From positions 53,843 through 85,970 of the forward strand of contig ML986600.1 in NCBI GenBank assembly GCA_010094045.1: a DNA stretch of 32,128 nucleotides, written 5' to 3'. Positions 11,480 through 22,959 of this stretch are shown piece by piece. Under the pieces are notes generated by a model, which had not been told where the DNA came from, did no database searches, and worked only from the letters and a program-made list of their open reading frames with translations. A program made the position numbers and the translations under genes. The DNA is from Lojkania enalia. Taxonomy: Eukaryota > Ascomycota > Dothideomycetes > Pleosporales. Positions within the stretch are counted from its first letter, which is position 1; the number at the start of each line of letters is the position of its first letter.

Positions 11480-14400
11480 TATAGTATAGAAAGTATAGAA
11501 ATAGGAGACCTATATCGTATAGATGTAACACGAGCTAGCTGCAGCTAAAGTCGACCTAGCTAAAGCTAAATAATAAGTATAAGCTAAGATAGCTTTACTA
11601 AAAAAGTTTAATAGTAAGAAAGAATATATTAACCCTTTCCTTATATTAATAAAGCTATACTTTAGGTTTAACAGTACAACCTTCTTCCTAGATAAGGATA
11701 AGATCTTAGCTATAATAATAAATATAGAAGAGATACTACTAGTATAAGCTAAACTATTTATAGCAGATTAGCTAGAGAATAGAGGCAATATAAAGAAGAC
11801 TAGAGAATCTATAGATGAACTCTTTAAGAGCTGGAAAGAATTTAAGAATAAGATCCGAAATATCTTTAGAGAAGTAGACGTAGAATAGAAAGTGTAAAGG
11901 AAGCTACTAAGGTTAACCTAGACTAAAAAGATAACGGATTATACTATAGAATTCTAGAGACTTAGTACTAGACTAGAATAGGATAATAGTATATTAGCAG
12001 GAATCTTCTATAAAGGTCTTAAGGACAAGGTTAAGGATGACCTAACTAGAGAAGAAAGGCTAATAGAACTATTAGAAATAATCGAATTAGTAGTTAGGAT
12101 TAACAACCGTTAGTATAAATAAGAGATAGAGAAAAGATCTCAGCTGTAGATATTCGTGCTAGTAAAAAAGGAAAGTAAAATAGCGCTATAGGACGGTAAT
12201 CTAATAGTCTTTAGAAAAGTTAAAAAGGACAAGGGAAAGAACTACCAACGATTAAGGATGAGTAATCTTAAGAAAGAAAGGCTTAAGGAGGGAGCGTGCC
12301 TTCTATATAGATAGAAAGAGTACTATATAAAAGAATATCTAAGTAAGAAGAAGAAAGCCTAAATAATAACTGCGTAACCTACTAATAGATACTAACAACT
12401 AATAAGGTATTAGATATATTATATAGATAATAGATGCGAGATATACCGTTTAGTAAAAGAAGGAAGCAATTATTAGCTACAGCTAAAAAGGGGAGCAGTA
12501 GTTATCAGATATATAGAGTATCTACTAGGAGTACTAAGACTCGATAGTACGATAATCCTAGAAAGAATAAAGCAAAAAAAGTGCTAGATCTATAATAAAA
12601 TATACTAGATAAAGTTATACTCTTAAGAATACTAGAACGTTCTGTTCGAAGAAGCAACGTTTCGAGACAGCTAGAACGTACTAGAAGCTACAGTAAAATT
12701 AGTAGGAAAAGTTACAAACGAAGAAATATTCGAGTATATATAAGAGATATACTAAAGCTACTCTATAGAACTAGTAAAAGGTAAGAAAGGGAAATATATA
12801 CTACCCTATAAGAACAGCTGTAAAAAAGATTAGGCTAGCTATTATTAGGATAATTACTGAATATATAAGGGTATTAAGGTAAAGCTAGAAGTATAGCTAA
12901 GAATAGATATGTAATTATTGCTAAAAATCTTACTATCTTAAGATAAAATAGAAGATTATATAGAAAACGGGTACTATTAGATTTATAGAAGTCTAATTTA
13001 CCTTAGAATAGAGTATCTATACCGGTTTAGTAAAATTGTTGTAGAAGCCGAAGAGCTAAAGAAGGTAGTCTTAGAGGTAAGGGAGATATAAGGAGATATT
13101 AGAGGACGATTTAATATTACAGCTTATAAGATAATAGGAGTAAGTATACTTAAGAAGGAAGAACGTTCTAAAGATAATATATATTTAGAGGAATATAAAG
13201 CGCTAAACTGGAAATAATATATAGTTAGATACTAGTACTACTAAAATATATTTAGGGTACTTAGATAGTAAAGATTAAATAAAGACCACCGACTAATTAA
13301 ATAGTAATAGTATTTCTTAGGATAGAAGTATAAAATATATAGTAAGTAAGTAAAGGCTACTCACGCTTAAGAATTATAGATAAGGTATAGTATAGATAGA
13401 TATCTACTATATAGAGGAGAAAAGGAGAAGGTAGGATTCTTCCCACCTTAATTAAAAAACTAAACAGCCCTTAAGGCGATAGTTATATTAAGGAACTGGG
13501 TAGGAAAACTGTTAGAAGGGTTACTAGTATAGTACTTTTATATATAGTATTCTAAATAGAGTTTAATAAGAGGAAGCTTAGAATACTACTTAATAGTAGA
13601 GCTTTAGACACGTTTATATCAGCGTAATAGGTTTACGAGAATAATATAGAGTAGAGGGAAAAAGTAGTACCTTATATAATACACCTAGCAGATAATAAGC
13701 TAATAAACTATAGCGGAGGAGTTGTACTAATAGAAACTAAGAAGCGAGCGCTTAACGTTATAGGATATACTAATATAAGGAGTATTAATGTTATAAACCT
13801 AGGAAAATTTAATATATTACTAGATATAGACTAGCTAGCTAAATATAATCCTAGAGTAGATTAGTAGTAAGGGATAGTTTATAAGTTATAAAGCTAATCT
13901 AAGATAGAATGGGTAGTAAGATAGTATAAGGTAAGGCGTTCTTCGGGTCTACAGTTAATATAGAGAGTATTAGCAGCTATAATAGCAAGATATCTTAAGA
14001 AGATAAAATAGATACTAGGTATTATTATAGTTTGAAAAGTATATAAGGAATTATAGAACAATAGTATACTTTAAGAAATCTAAGAGGATTATAGCGAATT
14101 TGCAGGGCTATATAAAGAAGTAGAGAATAGAGGGTTATCTAAGTATAAGGAATACGACTATAAAATTATTATCGAGGATAAAAAGAAGCTAAAACCTAGT
14201 CTAATATATAACTTAAACTAAGAATAAAAAGAAGAACTTAAGAAGTACATCTAAAAGAATTTAGTAAGAGGGTATATACAACTAAACCAGAGTAAAATAG
14301 TATTACTAATATTATTCGTACCTAAGAAAAACGGTAAACTAAGGTTATATATAGACTATAAACAGCTAAATAATATAACTAAGAAAAATAGATATCTGTT

Positions 14401-16990
14401 ACCTAGAATAATAGAACTTATAAGTTGATTATAAGGAGCTAAGTAGTTCACAAAGTTTAATATAAAAGAAGGATACTACCGAATTTGGATAAAGGAGGGC
14501 TATAAATAGAAAACAGTATTTAAGATAAGAGAAGGTCTCTTTAAATACCTAGTAATACTATTTAGACTTATAAATATACTAGTAACCTTCTAAGTAGTTA
14601 TAAATAATATATTAAGGGAATACTTAGATGTATTTATAATAGTATACCTAGATAATATTCTAGTCTATATAAATAGATTGCTAAGAGAGTATAAAGAGCA
14701 TATTAGAAAAGTACTAGTAAAACTATAAGAGTATAAGTTACTTATAACTCTAGAGAAATACGAGTTTTATAAAATAGAAACAGGATTTCTAGAGTTCCAG
14801 ATATCTAGAGACGGTATTAAGATAGAATAAGAAAAGGTTAAAGTAATACTAGAATAGCTAGTATCTACTTTAGTTAAATAAGTTTAATCTTTCCTAGACT
14901 TCGCGAATTTCTACAGGAAATTTATAAGCGGGTACTCTAGAGTAGTAGTACCCTTAATAGAGATTACTAAGAAAGAAAAGGGGTTTAAGTAATAAGAAGC
15001 GCAGTAAAAAGCCTTTAAAAAACTAAAAGCTTACTTTACCTTAATATTAATATTAAGGATGCTAGATTTAGAGAAGTAATTCTAAGTAGAAACCGACGCT
15101 TTAAATAAAGTAATAGGCGCTTACTTAAGTTAGTAAGATAAAGACGGAAAGTAGAGGCTACAAGCCTACTTTTCAAGAAAAATAAAACTAGAAGAACTTA
15201 ACTACGATATATATAATAAGGAACTGTTAGTAATAGTTAAAGCGTTAAAAGAATAGCGAGTATATCTAGTAGGAACTAAATACCTATTCAAAGTTTAGAT
15301 AGATTATAAAAACCTTATATACTTTATAATAATAAAGAAACTTATAAGAAGATAAATACGATAGGTAGAACAGTTAGTAGACTACAACTTTAGAATAACA
15401 TACTAGAAAGGGTTAGAAAATACAGCCGCAGATGTACTAAGTTGTAAAGCTAACTATATAACTAAAGAAAAGTATAAAAGAGATATAATTCTAAAATAAG
15501 AATTAGATAGATCTCTTATATATAATTACCTATAAGTCGCCTAAGTTATAAAACTAACTATATTAGAGTAAACCTAGTAATAGAAGTTAAGAGATATATA
15601 GATAGTAGAGCGATATCTAATAAGTAGTAATAAAATAAAAGCAATTAAAAACGCAACTTAGAAACAACTATATATATACCTATATATATGAAAGTAGATA
15701 ATAAAAGAATTATATAAATCGCTAGAATAGGGGTATTTAGGAGTAGTAGAAATAGAGCGAAGGCTAAGGAAGAGCTTTACCCTTACTAACGTAAGAAAGA
15801 AAGTATAAGATATACTAAATAAGTGTTTAGAATGCGGAAAGAATAAGGCTATAAAGTATAGGCCTTATAAATTCTTACAGCTATTAGAAGCACCTAAAGG
15901 ACTATAAGAATAGATTATAATCGACTTTGTAACTAAGTTACTAGAGTTAGTAAAACTAGGGTTAGGAAGAAGATATAATATAATTATAAACGTAGTAGAT
16001 CGGTTAATAAAATATACGCACTTTAGACTAGTATTAGAAACTATAATAGTACCTAAACTAGCGTACAAGTTGTTATATATAGTATTTATAGAATATAAAG
16101 TCCTGAAATATATTACTTTAGATAGAGACAAGTTATTTACATCTAAATACTAGTAAGAATAGATAGAGAAGATAGAAATCTAATAATAGATATTAACTAG
16201 CTTCTATCTATAGATAGACGGTTAGATAAAACGAGTTAACTAAAGCTTAGAAATATATTTAAGAATATACGTTAATAAATAATAAAATAATTAGGTCGAA
16301 TTGTTACCTATAGTATAGATAGCCTATAATAAAGTAACCTAAAGTATAATAGGGACTATACCCTTTAAAGTTAACTATAAATAAAAAGCTGTTATATATT
16401 AGGAATAGAATAAGAAAGAGTCTCCAGTTCTACTAGTAGATTAAAAAGCTAGAGAAATAAAAGAAATCTATAATTAGCTTAGGGAAAAGATTTAGTTAAG
16501 AAACCTTAAAATAGTAGAATAAGCTAATAAGCTAAGGGTTAAGGGATTAACCTTTAAAAAGAAGGGTAAAGTTTTCCTGTTAATAAAAAACTTAAAGACT
16601 AAGAGGCCTATAAAGAAGCTGGATTATAAGAGAATAGGACTATTTCTAATTAAAGAATAGGTCGGACCTATAGATTTTAAACTAAAGCTATTAGGAAATA
16701 TAAAAATATACCCAGTATTTCACAAATTAAAACTAGAACTAGCACTAGACGATATACTACTATAAGAAACTATTAATATAGAACTAGAATAGGAATATAA
16801 AGTAGAATATATACTAGTAAGGAAATAGTTCGGACATTAGTAGAAATATCTAGTAAAGTAGGAAGGATACTTATAAGAGAAAAGTTTATAAGAACTAGTA
16901 TAGAATCTAACCAACTGCATTATAAAGCTAAAGGAGTTTTACTAGAAGGCTAGAATAACAGGTTATTAAGTAGAGTCTAGTTAGGAAGTA
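11480..16990 (+). pseudogene. G3 Gag-Pol with C-terminal chromodomain (RIP-degraded)
   Basis: Gag lies at ~11,540-12,350: KLYFRFNSTTFFLDKDKI near 11,650, SWKEFKNKI, a LEWDN/IFYKGLKDKVKDDL stretch near 11,970-12,045 and a zinc knuckle at 12,293-12,346 (ACLLYR.KEYYIKEY, with three of four ligands turned to Tyr by TG-to-TA change). A long spacer of ~430 codons follows, with a KNGR-poor, His/Tyr-rich block near 13,200-13,440. A protease-linked segment is at ~13,700-13,870 (LLDIDxLAKYNPRVD). RT is at ~14,190-14,900 with [15 protein letters not shown] and YLDNILVY, the second catalytic Asp now Asn. RNase H begins near 15,085 (ETDALNKVIGAYLS). The integrase core contains ITSDRDKLF-like residues near 16,110-16,140. 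The chromodomain is at ~16,800-16,930. The domain order defines a Gypsy chromovirus. Confidence 0.9.
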
Positions 16991-17520
16991 ATAGTAGTAG
17001 TAATATAGAAGGAGCCTCTTATACAGAACTTAAATTAATAGTAGAGGGCGCCTCGGATATAGTAGACCTCCTCTCCTCTTCCTCTAACTTCTCTTACTCT
17101 TCTATTAACTTTACCTCTCGTTTACTAAGATTGAGACTATACTCTTCTAAAGAATAAACGCGCTTCTTAGTACGTTTTAGATAAGAAAGAGCCGCTTAAT
17201 AGTAACGTGCGGATTCCTCTAGGCGACAAATCCTCTCTTCCTTAATAACTACAAAATCTCGATAGGCAGAGGTAAACTCTTTACAGGCCTTTAATATATT
17301 TGCTAGAAAACGGCGAAGGGTACCCTTAGTTAAAGAAAGATTGTAGGACAAACCCTAAGAAAAATACTCTCTATATATAGAAGAAAGAGTAGTATTACTA
17401 TAGTAGTTACAGTTTATAAACTAACAGTTTAAACAATAGTAAGGCGGATCTATTATAATATCTAATAAAAGAATTAAGAAACTAGTACGGTAATTATAAG
17501 TAGAGGTATTCTCGCGTTAA
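16977..17520 (-). pseudogene. Antisense frame in the 3' internal region of G3
   Basis: Between the chromodomain and the 3' LTR, the minus strand keeps one frame of about 165-180 codons with only a few stops. It includes a Cys pair (YYCLNC..FINC) near 17,430, then LSLTKGTLRRFLANILKACK, EFTSAYRDFVVIKEERICRL, an ALSYLKRTKKRVYSL block and a strongly acidic/coiled EEYSLNLSKREVKLIEE tail ending in a Ser/Leu run. By contrast, other frames here are shattered. The composition suggests a small protein with a CxxC-type N-terminus and a coiled coil. I do not recognise the family. Antisense ORFs downstream of pol are known in some LTR retrotransposons. Assigning one here is inference. Confidence 0.55.
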
Positions 17521-17757
17521 ACCTTTAGTATAGTAGGAAGGGAAAAGAAAGAAGAATAGGGCTATACTCGCGAGTTAAGTAGGACCTACTAGAATATATA
17601 AAGTACTAACCCCGGAATAGGAAAATATAGACGCGGCCTTATAGTATACCTATACTAAGTATATTAGAAGCTGGGATAAGCTGCTAATAATAGTAAGATA
17701 CTATATCTAGACGGAATAGGTAAGGTAATAGATTAAGAAGCTTTGGAATAAACCTAT

Positions 17758-17772
17758 AGAGGGAAGAGTAGG
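17758..17772 (+). other. Polypurine tract of G3
   Basis: AGAGGGAAGAGTAGG ends exactly one base before the 3' LTR start TATTATAAA. The T breaks an otherwise pure purine run. Confidence 0.8.
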
Positions 17773-18312
17773 TATTATAAATATAGAACGCTAAGAGGTA
17801 CTGCCTCTATAGCTAGGGCTTAATCTAATATTAGCTACTATAGAAGTCGGTTTAGACAAGGACTAATAAAGTACTAATAGGTAGAAATATATTAGGGACT
17901 AGTTATCGGACAGTAAGTAGTAGGACTACGGGAACTAGGGAGATAATTAGTTAGATAATAAAGTATAGTATAACCTATATATATAACTATAGCAGAAGTA
18001 TTAGGTATAATAGGACGAACCTAATAGACCTAATAGACCTAATAAGCTAGGCTTAATAGTCTTAGACTTAGCTATATAAGATAGAAGATCTTCTTACTTA
18101 GATTAAATCCTTTATAGTTATTCTCGCAGATTTATCTTATTACTCTATTAGACTTCTAAATATACTTATTACATTTGAAGAACCAGCGAACCTAATACTC
18201 TCTCTTTACTAAAGCTATTACCTCTAACCAATCTAACGTAAATAAGGCCCTAGCGTATATACAACTGCAACGGCAGTCGTTATATATACTAGCAGTATAT
18301 AGGTTAGTAACA
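17773..18312 (+). repeat. 3' LTR of G3 (540 bp)
   Basis: It has the same length as the 5' LTR and ends GTTAGTAACA, keeping the original CA terminus that is TA in the 5' copy. It is followed directly by the ATAGT target duplication. Confidence 0.95.
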
Positions 18313-18317
18313 ATAGT
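18313..18317. repeat. Right target-site duplication of G3 (ATAGT)
   Basis: An exact copy of 10,832-10,836. Reading across the empty site, with one ATAGT kept, restores a continuous minus-strand frame of G2. Confidence 0.9.
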
Positions 18318-20745
18318 ATTAACACAGGGGCTTATTTCGAGCGGAAACTTCTAAACTATATTCTTAATATAGGAGGTAGAATTTATCGCGAGATTTCTAA
18401 TAGAGGGGTTAAAGCTTATTATAAGGCTTATTATAAAGTTCTCGAGTTCTATTATAAGTATATATAATAGGTAGCTGTTATAGAATATAATAGTTATTAG
18501 TAGGTTATAGGTAAATATTGCGAAAATATCTATTATTATTTTAAATAGGGTTAATAAATTCTAGCCTATAATACTTGTTATTAGCTAGAAGAGGTAGTAT
18601 CTAATATATAGCTATATAACGTACGGGAGCGGACTATATAGTTTATCTTTAATTATCGCTTTTATATCTATATCTATAGAAGGCGGGGTTTTTATTTTAA
18701 TAATCGTTTTATAGTAGGTAGTAGAGGTCTTCTAGATAGGAGAGGCGTACTAGCTACTTATAATAGGAGGTAGCCTTATCTCTAATAATATATAAATATC
18801 TCGGCTGGCGGCTAGTTAAGGGCTAATATATAGGTAGTTTGCTAGTATAGTTAGTAGGTAGAGAGAGACTAGAACTAGATTACTATAATAAGTTTTTATT
18901 TTAGCGGTCTTTATAAGGTAAGAGTACCTATTATTAATATAATACCTAAAGGTTCTCTTAAATGTTATTTAAAGTATCTTATAAAAGAAGCTAGTAGATA
19001 TTATTTTAAACGTTATTTAGAATATCTATTATAAATACCTAGATAGAAAATTAAAGCTCTCTTTATAGGACTATTCTAATATTATAGAAATAGTCCTTAA
19101 GAGTTTTATACTATTATAGTAGGAATATATTAAGGTTTCTACTACTACTACTATTTAGATTTTACTAGTAGAAAGACCCTAAAATATAGCGTTAAAAGGG
19201 CCTTAAGAGAGTAGACGCGGGTTATTTTCCTATATAAACTTCCGCTTTTTATTATTCTTTAATCTTCTATTACTCCTTAAAGTTATTTTACTCTAGTATA
19301 TTTAGTTGTACTAGTGCTAGAACTAGTATATAGGTCGATTCTCTAAAAGTACTAAGCATATTTATATTAAAAGATTCGTCTCTATATTTAGGCTAGTAGC
19401 CTTTAAAATATACTCTAGTTATTTTTTTAGTATTTCTAGAGGCTTTACAGAATCCTAATATAAGTATTAGATTATAAGAGCGCTATTAACTACTCTTACC
19501 ACTTTTACCTATAGTTTCTAGTAATAGTAAATCTCGTTCTATAGTAGTATACGTAGCTATTTCTCTATTCTTCCTTAGGTTTCGCTTATATTTCCTCTTA
19601 CTAGTCTTCTATTTAAGCGAATTAGAGGTTGAATCTTAGATAGTACTAGACTATAATTCGCCTACTACAATCCGCTTAGATACTAGTAATAAGTAGCTAC
19701 TAAAGAGGTAAGTAAAGGATAGTTAAGATTATAAGATATATCTTAGTTTACTTACTAGGCAGCTTTTTAGGATCGATTTTAATAAGTATCTAAAAGCTGC
19801 GCCTACTAGTAGTTATTTAAATAGTAACTATAAATATAGTCGGAGCTAGCGCTCTTAAAGCCTTAGTATATTTAAGTTAAAAAGGAGTTAGAAAGCTCCG
19901 TTTATCTAGTTACGATAGGCTTATATATAGGCTAATTACTAGGTCCTTATAATAAATTCTATAATAATACTATAAACTATTTTAATAGTAGAAAATCTAT
20001 TAACTTTAATATTCTAGTAAAATAGATAGCTAAGTTTAGAGCTTTCTTCTTTACTAGAACGTCTGTATAATACGGCTTCCACTTCCTTAAGGGCGGTAAG
20101 AGGGCTATATAGGTTAAAGACTACTCTAATTCGTTTCTACTCTAATAGTTAAATAATCTATTAATATACAGGTCCTTTAGATATAAATATTACTAGTTAG
20201 TAGGCTGTCTAGAATATTCTTAATAATAGTATAGGAGGAAAGAGTTCTTCTTTAGGTAGGCTTTCGCCTTTAGGCTCCCTTATAAAAGTATATTCTATAC
20301 GTTCCTCTTCTACTAGGTTAATAATAGTTTAATATAGAAGAGGTAAGATAAGAAATCGCTGATTTATAGGTAATATAATAGAACTCTCTACTTAGATCTT
20401 TATATTATATAGGGATTCGCCGGAATTCTTAGAGTACTAAGTTTTCAATTATATAGTATAATAGCGATCGATTATTATTTAGAAGAAAGGGGTATTTTTC
20501 TAACTTCCGATTTCTAGAGAGGATACTTACTAGTAGGAAAACTACTAGCGTAGTATTTGTTAATAATATACTAGTATAACTTCTATTTAGTATAGATAGG
20601 TTTAGAGAGCGTTATTAGAGTTTACTAGTTAAGGGGGACTATATACTTAATCTGTTCTTATAGGTTAGTATAATATAATATAGGGGGAGCTTAACCTTAT
20701 TATAACTCCGCTAGTATATAGTTAGCTAGTAGAGGGCTGATCGTA
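18318..20745 (-). pseudogene. N-terminal extension of the G2 polyprotein, unidentified (RIP-degraded)
   Basis: A single minus-strand frame runs about 800 codons from ~20,745 to the G3 insertion. It then continues in phase into the Gag frame at 10,836 once G3 and one target duplication are removed. Landmarks from the N-terminal side include NLVEEERIEYTFIREPKG, an ALKEVEAVLYRRSSKEESS stretch, LLVSKRIVVGELQSST, a basic KTSKRKYKRNLRKNRE patch, a Ser run (SSSSRNLNIF), TLKDYFYNIRIVL and a Tyr-rich C-terminal part. No domain is recognised. The basic patch could bind nucleic acid. The length is unusual: Gypsy Gag proteins are usually 250-500 residues, so this is either an enlarged Gag or a fused extra protein. 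The start codon cannot be fixed. Confidence 0.6.
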
Positions 20746-20861
20746 GCAGAAACGTAACCGACTAAGGGAAGACGTCTACTTCTACTAATAGAATTCTTAA
20801 TAGTAGCAGTATTTCTTTACAATAAATAATTAAATCTTTAGTTGTTACTTAAATTACTATA

Positions 20862-20931
20862 ACGTATAGTACAAGCGAGCTAATTACCTAAGTAAGCTAA
20901 TTATAATGCTAAGACTATACTAAAATCGCGA
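20862..20931. repeat. Left TIR of the Fot1-like element
   Basis: About 70 bp matched to the right TIR. Inside it, the motif AGCTRATTA occurs twice in direct orientation, separated by ACCTAAGTA/ACCTAAACG, and it ends in the conserved CTAAAATCGCGA. Confidence 0.85.
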
Positions 20932-20990
20932 CTACTTTTCGCAAAATATTATACTTTCTTATATTCTATCGTACTATATAGTATAGAAGC

Positions 20991-22626
20991 CTATTCTTCT
21001 ATATCTATAGCATCATTTTTATACGTCCGCGAGTTATACCCAGCCTCGCTGTACTACCTATAGCGCCTTTAAGTTGGCTGGTCTCTATTAACGCGCGCCT
21101 TCTTCCTACTTTTCTTCCTATTAATACGAGCGCTAAACTCTTTTAGAGTAGTTAATTAAGCGCCTTCTTTAATTATTAGGTTGCCTTCCTTCTATATACA
21201 CTTTCTTTTATATAATTAATGTTATATAGCAGCCTTATTAGCTACTTAAAGCTTAGTAACCTAAGCGCGTAATAGTACATTTTTATATATTATATATACA
21301 GCACCCTTTATAAACTGTTTAAACGCCTCTACTATTAAAATAGGTAAGCTATCTAGATACTTTTAAACTCTTAATCGAACGTACGTAGATTAAAACCCAA
21401 ATTCGATAGGATTACTTAGTATTTTTAACTTCTAAGGGGTATCTTTAACTATAGAAGATATTAGTATATACAGTCGAACTTCGAACTTTAATAGTATTAT
21501 ATCTAAGTTGAATAGAACTAGGCTAGCACCTTAAAAGCTACTTAAGATATTGCTCTTTATAATTGCTGCGTTAAAAGCTGCTTTAAAGTAGAGTAAGAAC
21601 TCGATTTTTATAATATAGTTGATATAACCGCATATTAGCTACTCGACTTAGTACCCGTACGCAGTTTTTAAAGGCGAGAAACAACCTATATCTAGTAGCT
21701 GTAGTAGGTGTAATAAATGTAGAGGTATATAGAAAGTAATAATATTCTTTTCCTTGTAAAGCTGCCTGAATTTAAGCGAGTTATAGCTTTTATAGCTGTC
21801 GAGAATTAGCAATTAATACGTACTAATAGTACAATCCTTTATATACGCGTTAAAGTACTTTAACTACTTAATACTAATATTATTTATCGTCCAGCTGTTA
21901 TTAGTAACCTGTATAGCCCAGGTTGGTAGAATATTATCTTCTTTATACTATATAGAGAGGTAGTAGATACCTATAAAGATAATAAAAGGTAGTATTATCT
22001 ATTCTATCGCGTTAATACTCTAGATAACTATAGTCTACTCGCGATTATCTAGCTGGAGCTGCTTTAGCTAATTCTGTCTTTCAGAGCTAGTAACTACTAC
22101 TTCTATTAATATTACACCTATTATAAAGTTTAATTTGTTAAAGTTATATATATTTTTATTAATAATACTATACTTAGCTTTTATATTTTATATAAGGTAG
22201 AACCAGCCTCTTATAACTTTAGAATCCTTATATTTAGCTCTTAAATAGTCGTACTTTTAATTAAATTTAACCTTAAGCTTAAGCGTATATTTAATAAAGT
22301 TCTCTACCTAGTTCTTTCTAACCTAGCTAGTAGAGTACGCAGCTAGCAGTAAATTAGCTATATCTTAAATAGTAGTAAGCTGCGGCGGAAATCCTCTTAT
22401 ATCTAGATCTAGTATATACTGAATAATCACCTACTCCTTAGTCTTATTAAGCTTTATTAAATTAGGCCGGCAATTATATTATAGAGCTATTTCTCGCCTT
22501 TATATACTAAATATACTTTAGGAGATATTATAGATTAATATAACGCGACGTATAGTTGGTATCACGTCTTATTAAAGAGTTTAAAGTATAAGCTATATTC
22601 TAGCTTCTTTCTAAATTAATTCTACA
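20991..22626 (-). pseudogene. Fot1/pogo-type DDE transposase (RIP-degraded)
   Basis: An N-terminal Psq-like helix-turn-helix comes first (EARIQLIL, then IRRVILIYNIS and a basic RRE stretch near 22,560-22,480). A Tc5/CENP-B-like DNA-binding region follows (VIIQYILDLDIRGFPPQL near 22,420, then KYTLKLKVKFN and RGWFYLIQN). The DDE core has NFNKLNFIIGV near 22,110, where family members have an acidic D-E pair, now N-K. It continues with VVTSSERQ, VTNNSWTINN, a LLILDS block (second Asp kept) near 21,820 and LLQLLDIGCFSPLKTAYGY near 21,680 (third Asp kept). A basic tail ends at 20,991 (TAG). The length, ~540 codons, is normal for the family. Loss of the first catalytic Asp plus many stops means it is inactive. 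The start codon is lost and its position is approximate. Confidence 0.9.
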
Positions 22627-22663
22627 GTTGTTAGTTATAGTATAATATTATAAAGTATAATTA

Positions 22664-22733
22664 TCGCGATTTTAGTAGAGTTTTAACATTATAATCAGCT
22701 CGTTTAGGTAATCAGCTCGCTTATACTATATGT
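22664..22733. repeat. Right TIR of the Fot1-like element
   Basis: Reverse complement of the left TIR with the same double AGCTGATTA motif. It keeps TG/CA dinucleotides in AGCTGATTA and CGAGCTGA that are lost on the left, so the two ends were mutated unequally. Confidence 0.85.
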
Positions 22734-22735
22734 TA

Positions 22736-22959
22736 GAGAATACCTACGTATTAGAAAATTACTAAAGGGATATAGTTAATACTTTTTAATAGTAGATTTA
22801 ATATTACTATAATTGTAGAATCGTATTAAAATTTAGAATAGAGAATAGTACTTAAAAAGACCAGTCTAGTTAACAAACAAAGTTTAACTACTAGCTTAAT
22901 ATAGTTTAGTATAAAGATATAGATTAAAGAAGTATTATTTTATTATCTTCTTCTCTAGC
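22736..22959. other. No recognisable feature
   Basis: A short AT-rich stretch between the Fot1 element and the left inverted copy. I see no frame or repeat that I can name. It may be the flank of G2 into which both elements inserted. Confidence 0.4.

Larger units (their letters stand above)
10837..18312 (+). mobile_element. Complete nested Ty3/Gypsy chromovirus G3 (7,476 bp)
   Basis: It is bounded by two 540-bp LTRs and a perfect ATAGT target duplication. Internally it encodes Gag, protease, RT, RNase H, integrase and a chromodomain on the plus strand, followed by ~780 bp containing an antisense frame and a polypurine tract. It sits in the antisense direction inside the coding frame of G2, so it is younger than G2. 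Every coding frame is RIP-broken and the copy is non-autonomous. Confidence 0.95.
1500..20850 (-). mobile_element. Very large Ty3/Gypsy element G2, interrupted by nested element G3
   Basis: On the minus strand this reads from right to left: an extended N-terminal frame (20,745-18,318), a break caused by G3 (10,837-18,312), then Gag, protease, RT, RNase H, integrase and chromodomain (10,836 to ~4,800), then a further long frame (4,290-1,500). Without G3 it covers about 11.9 kb. I could not find its LTRs by eye. The right limit could be cut or masked by the Fot1 insertion at 20,862, and the left limit abuts the G1 LTR. The gag-pol core is certain. That the outermost 3' frame belongs to the same element is an inference from strand and adjacency. 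Confidence 0.6.
20862..22733 (-). mobile_element. Complete Fot1/pogo-type (Tc1/mariner) DNA transposon, 1,872 bp
   Basis: TA target sites at 20,860-20,861 and 22,734-22,735 flank terminal inverted repeats that begin ACGTATAGTACAAGCGAGCT (left) and ACATATAGTATAAGCGAGCT (right, reverse complement). The single transposase frame is on the minus strand. Both the size and the transposase family match fungal Fot1-like elements. All differences seen between the TIRs are transitions. Confidence 0.92.

Noticed and set aside
15865..16131. Open 88-codon minus-strand frame
   Set aside because: It lies antisense to the G3 integrase. RIP removes few stops on the opposite strand in this stretch, and the product is composition-driven with no motif.
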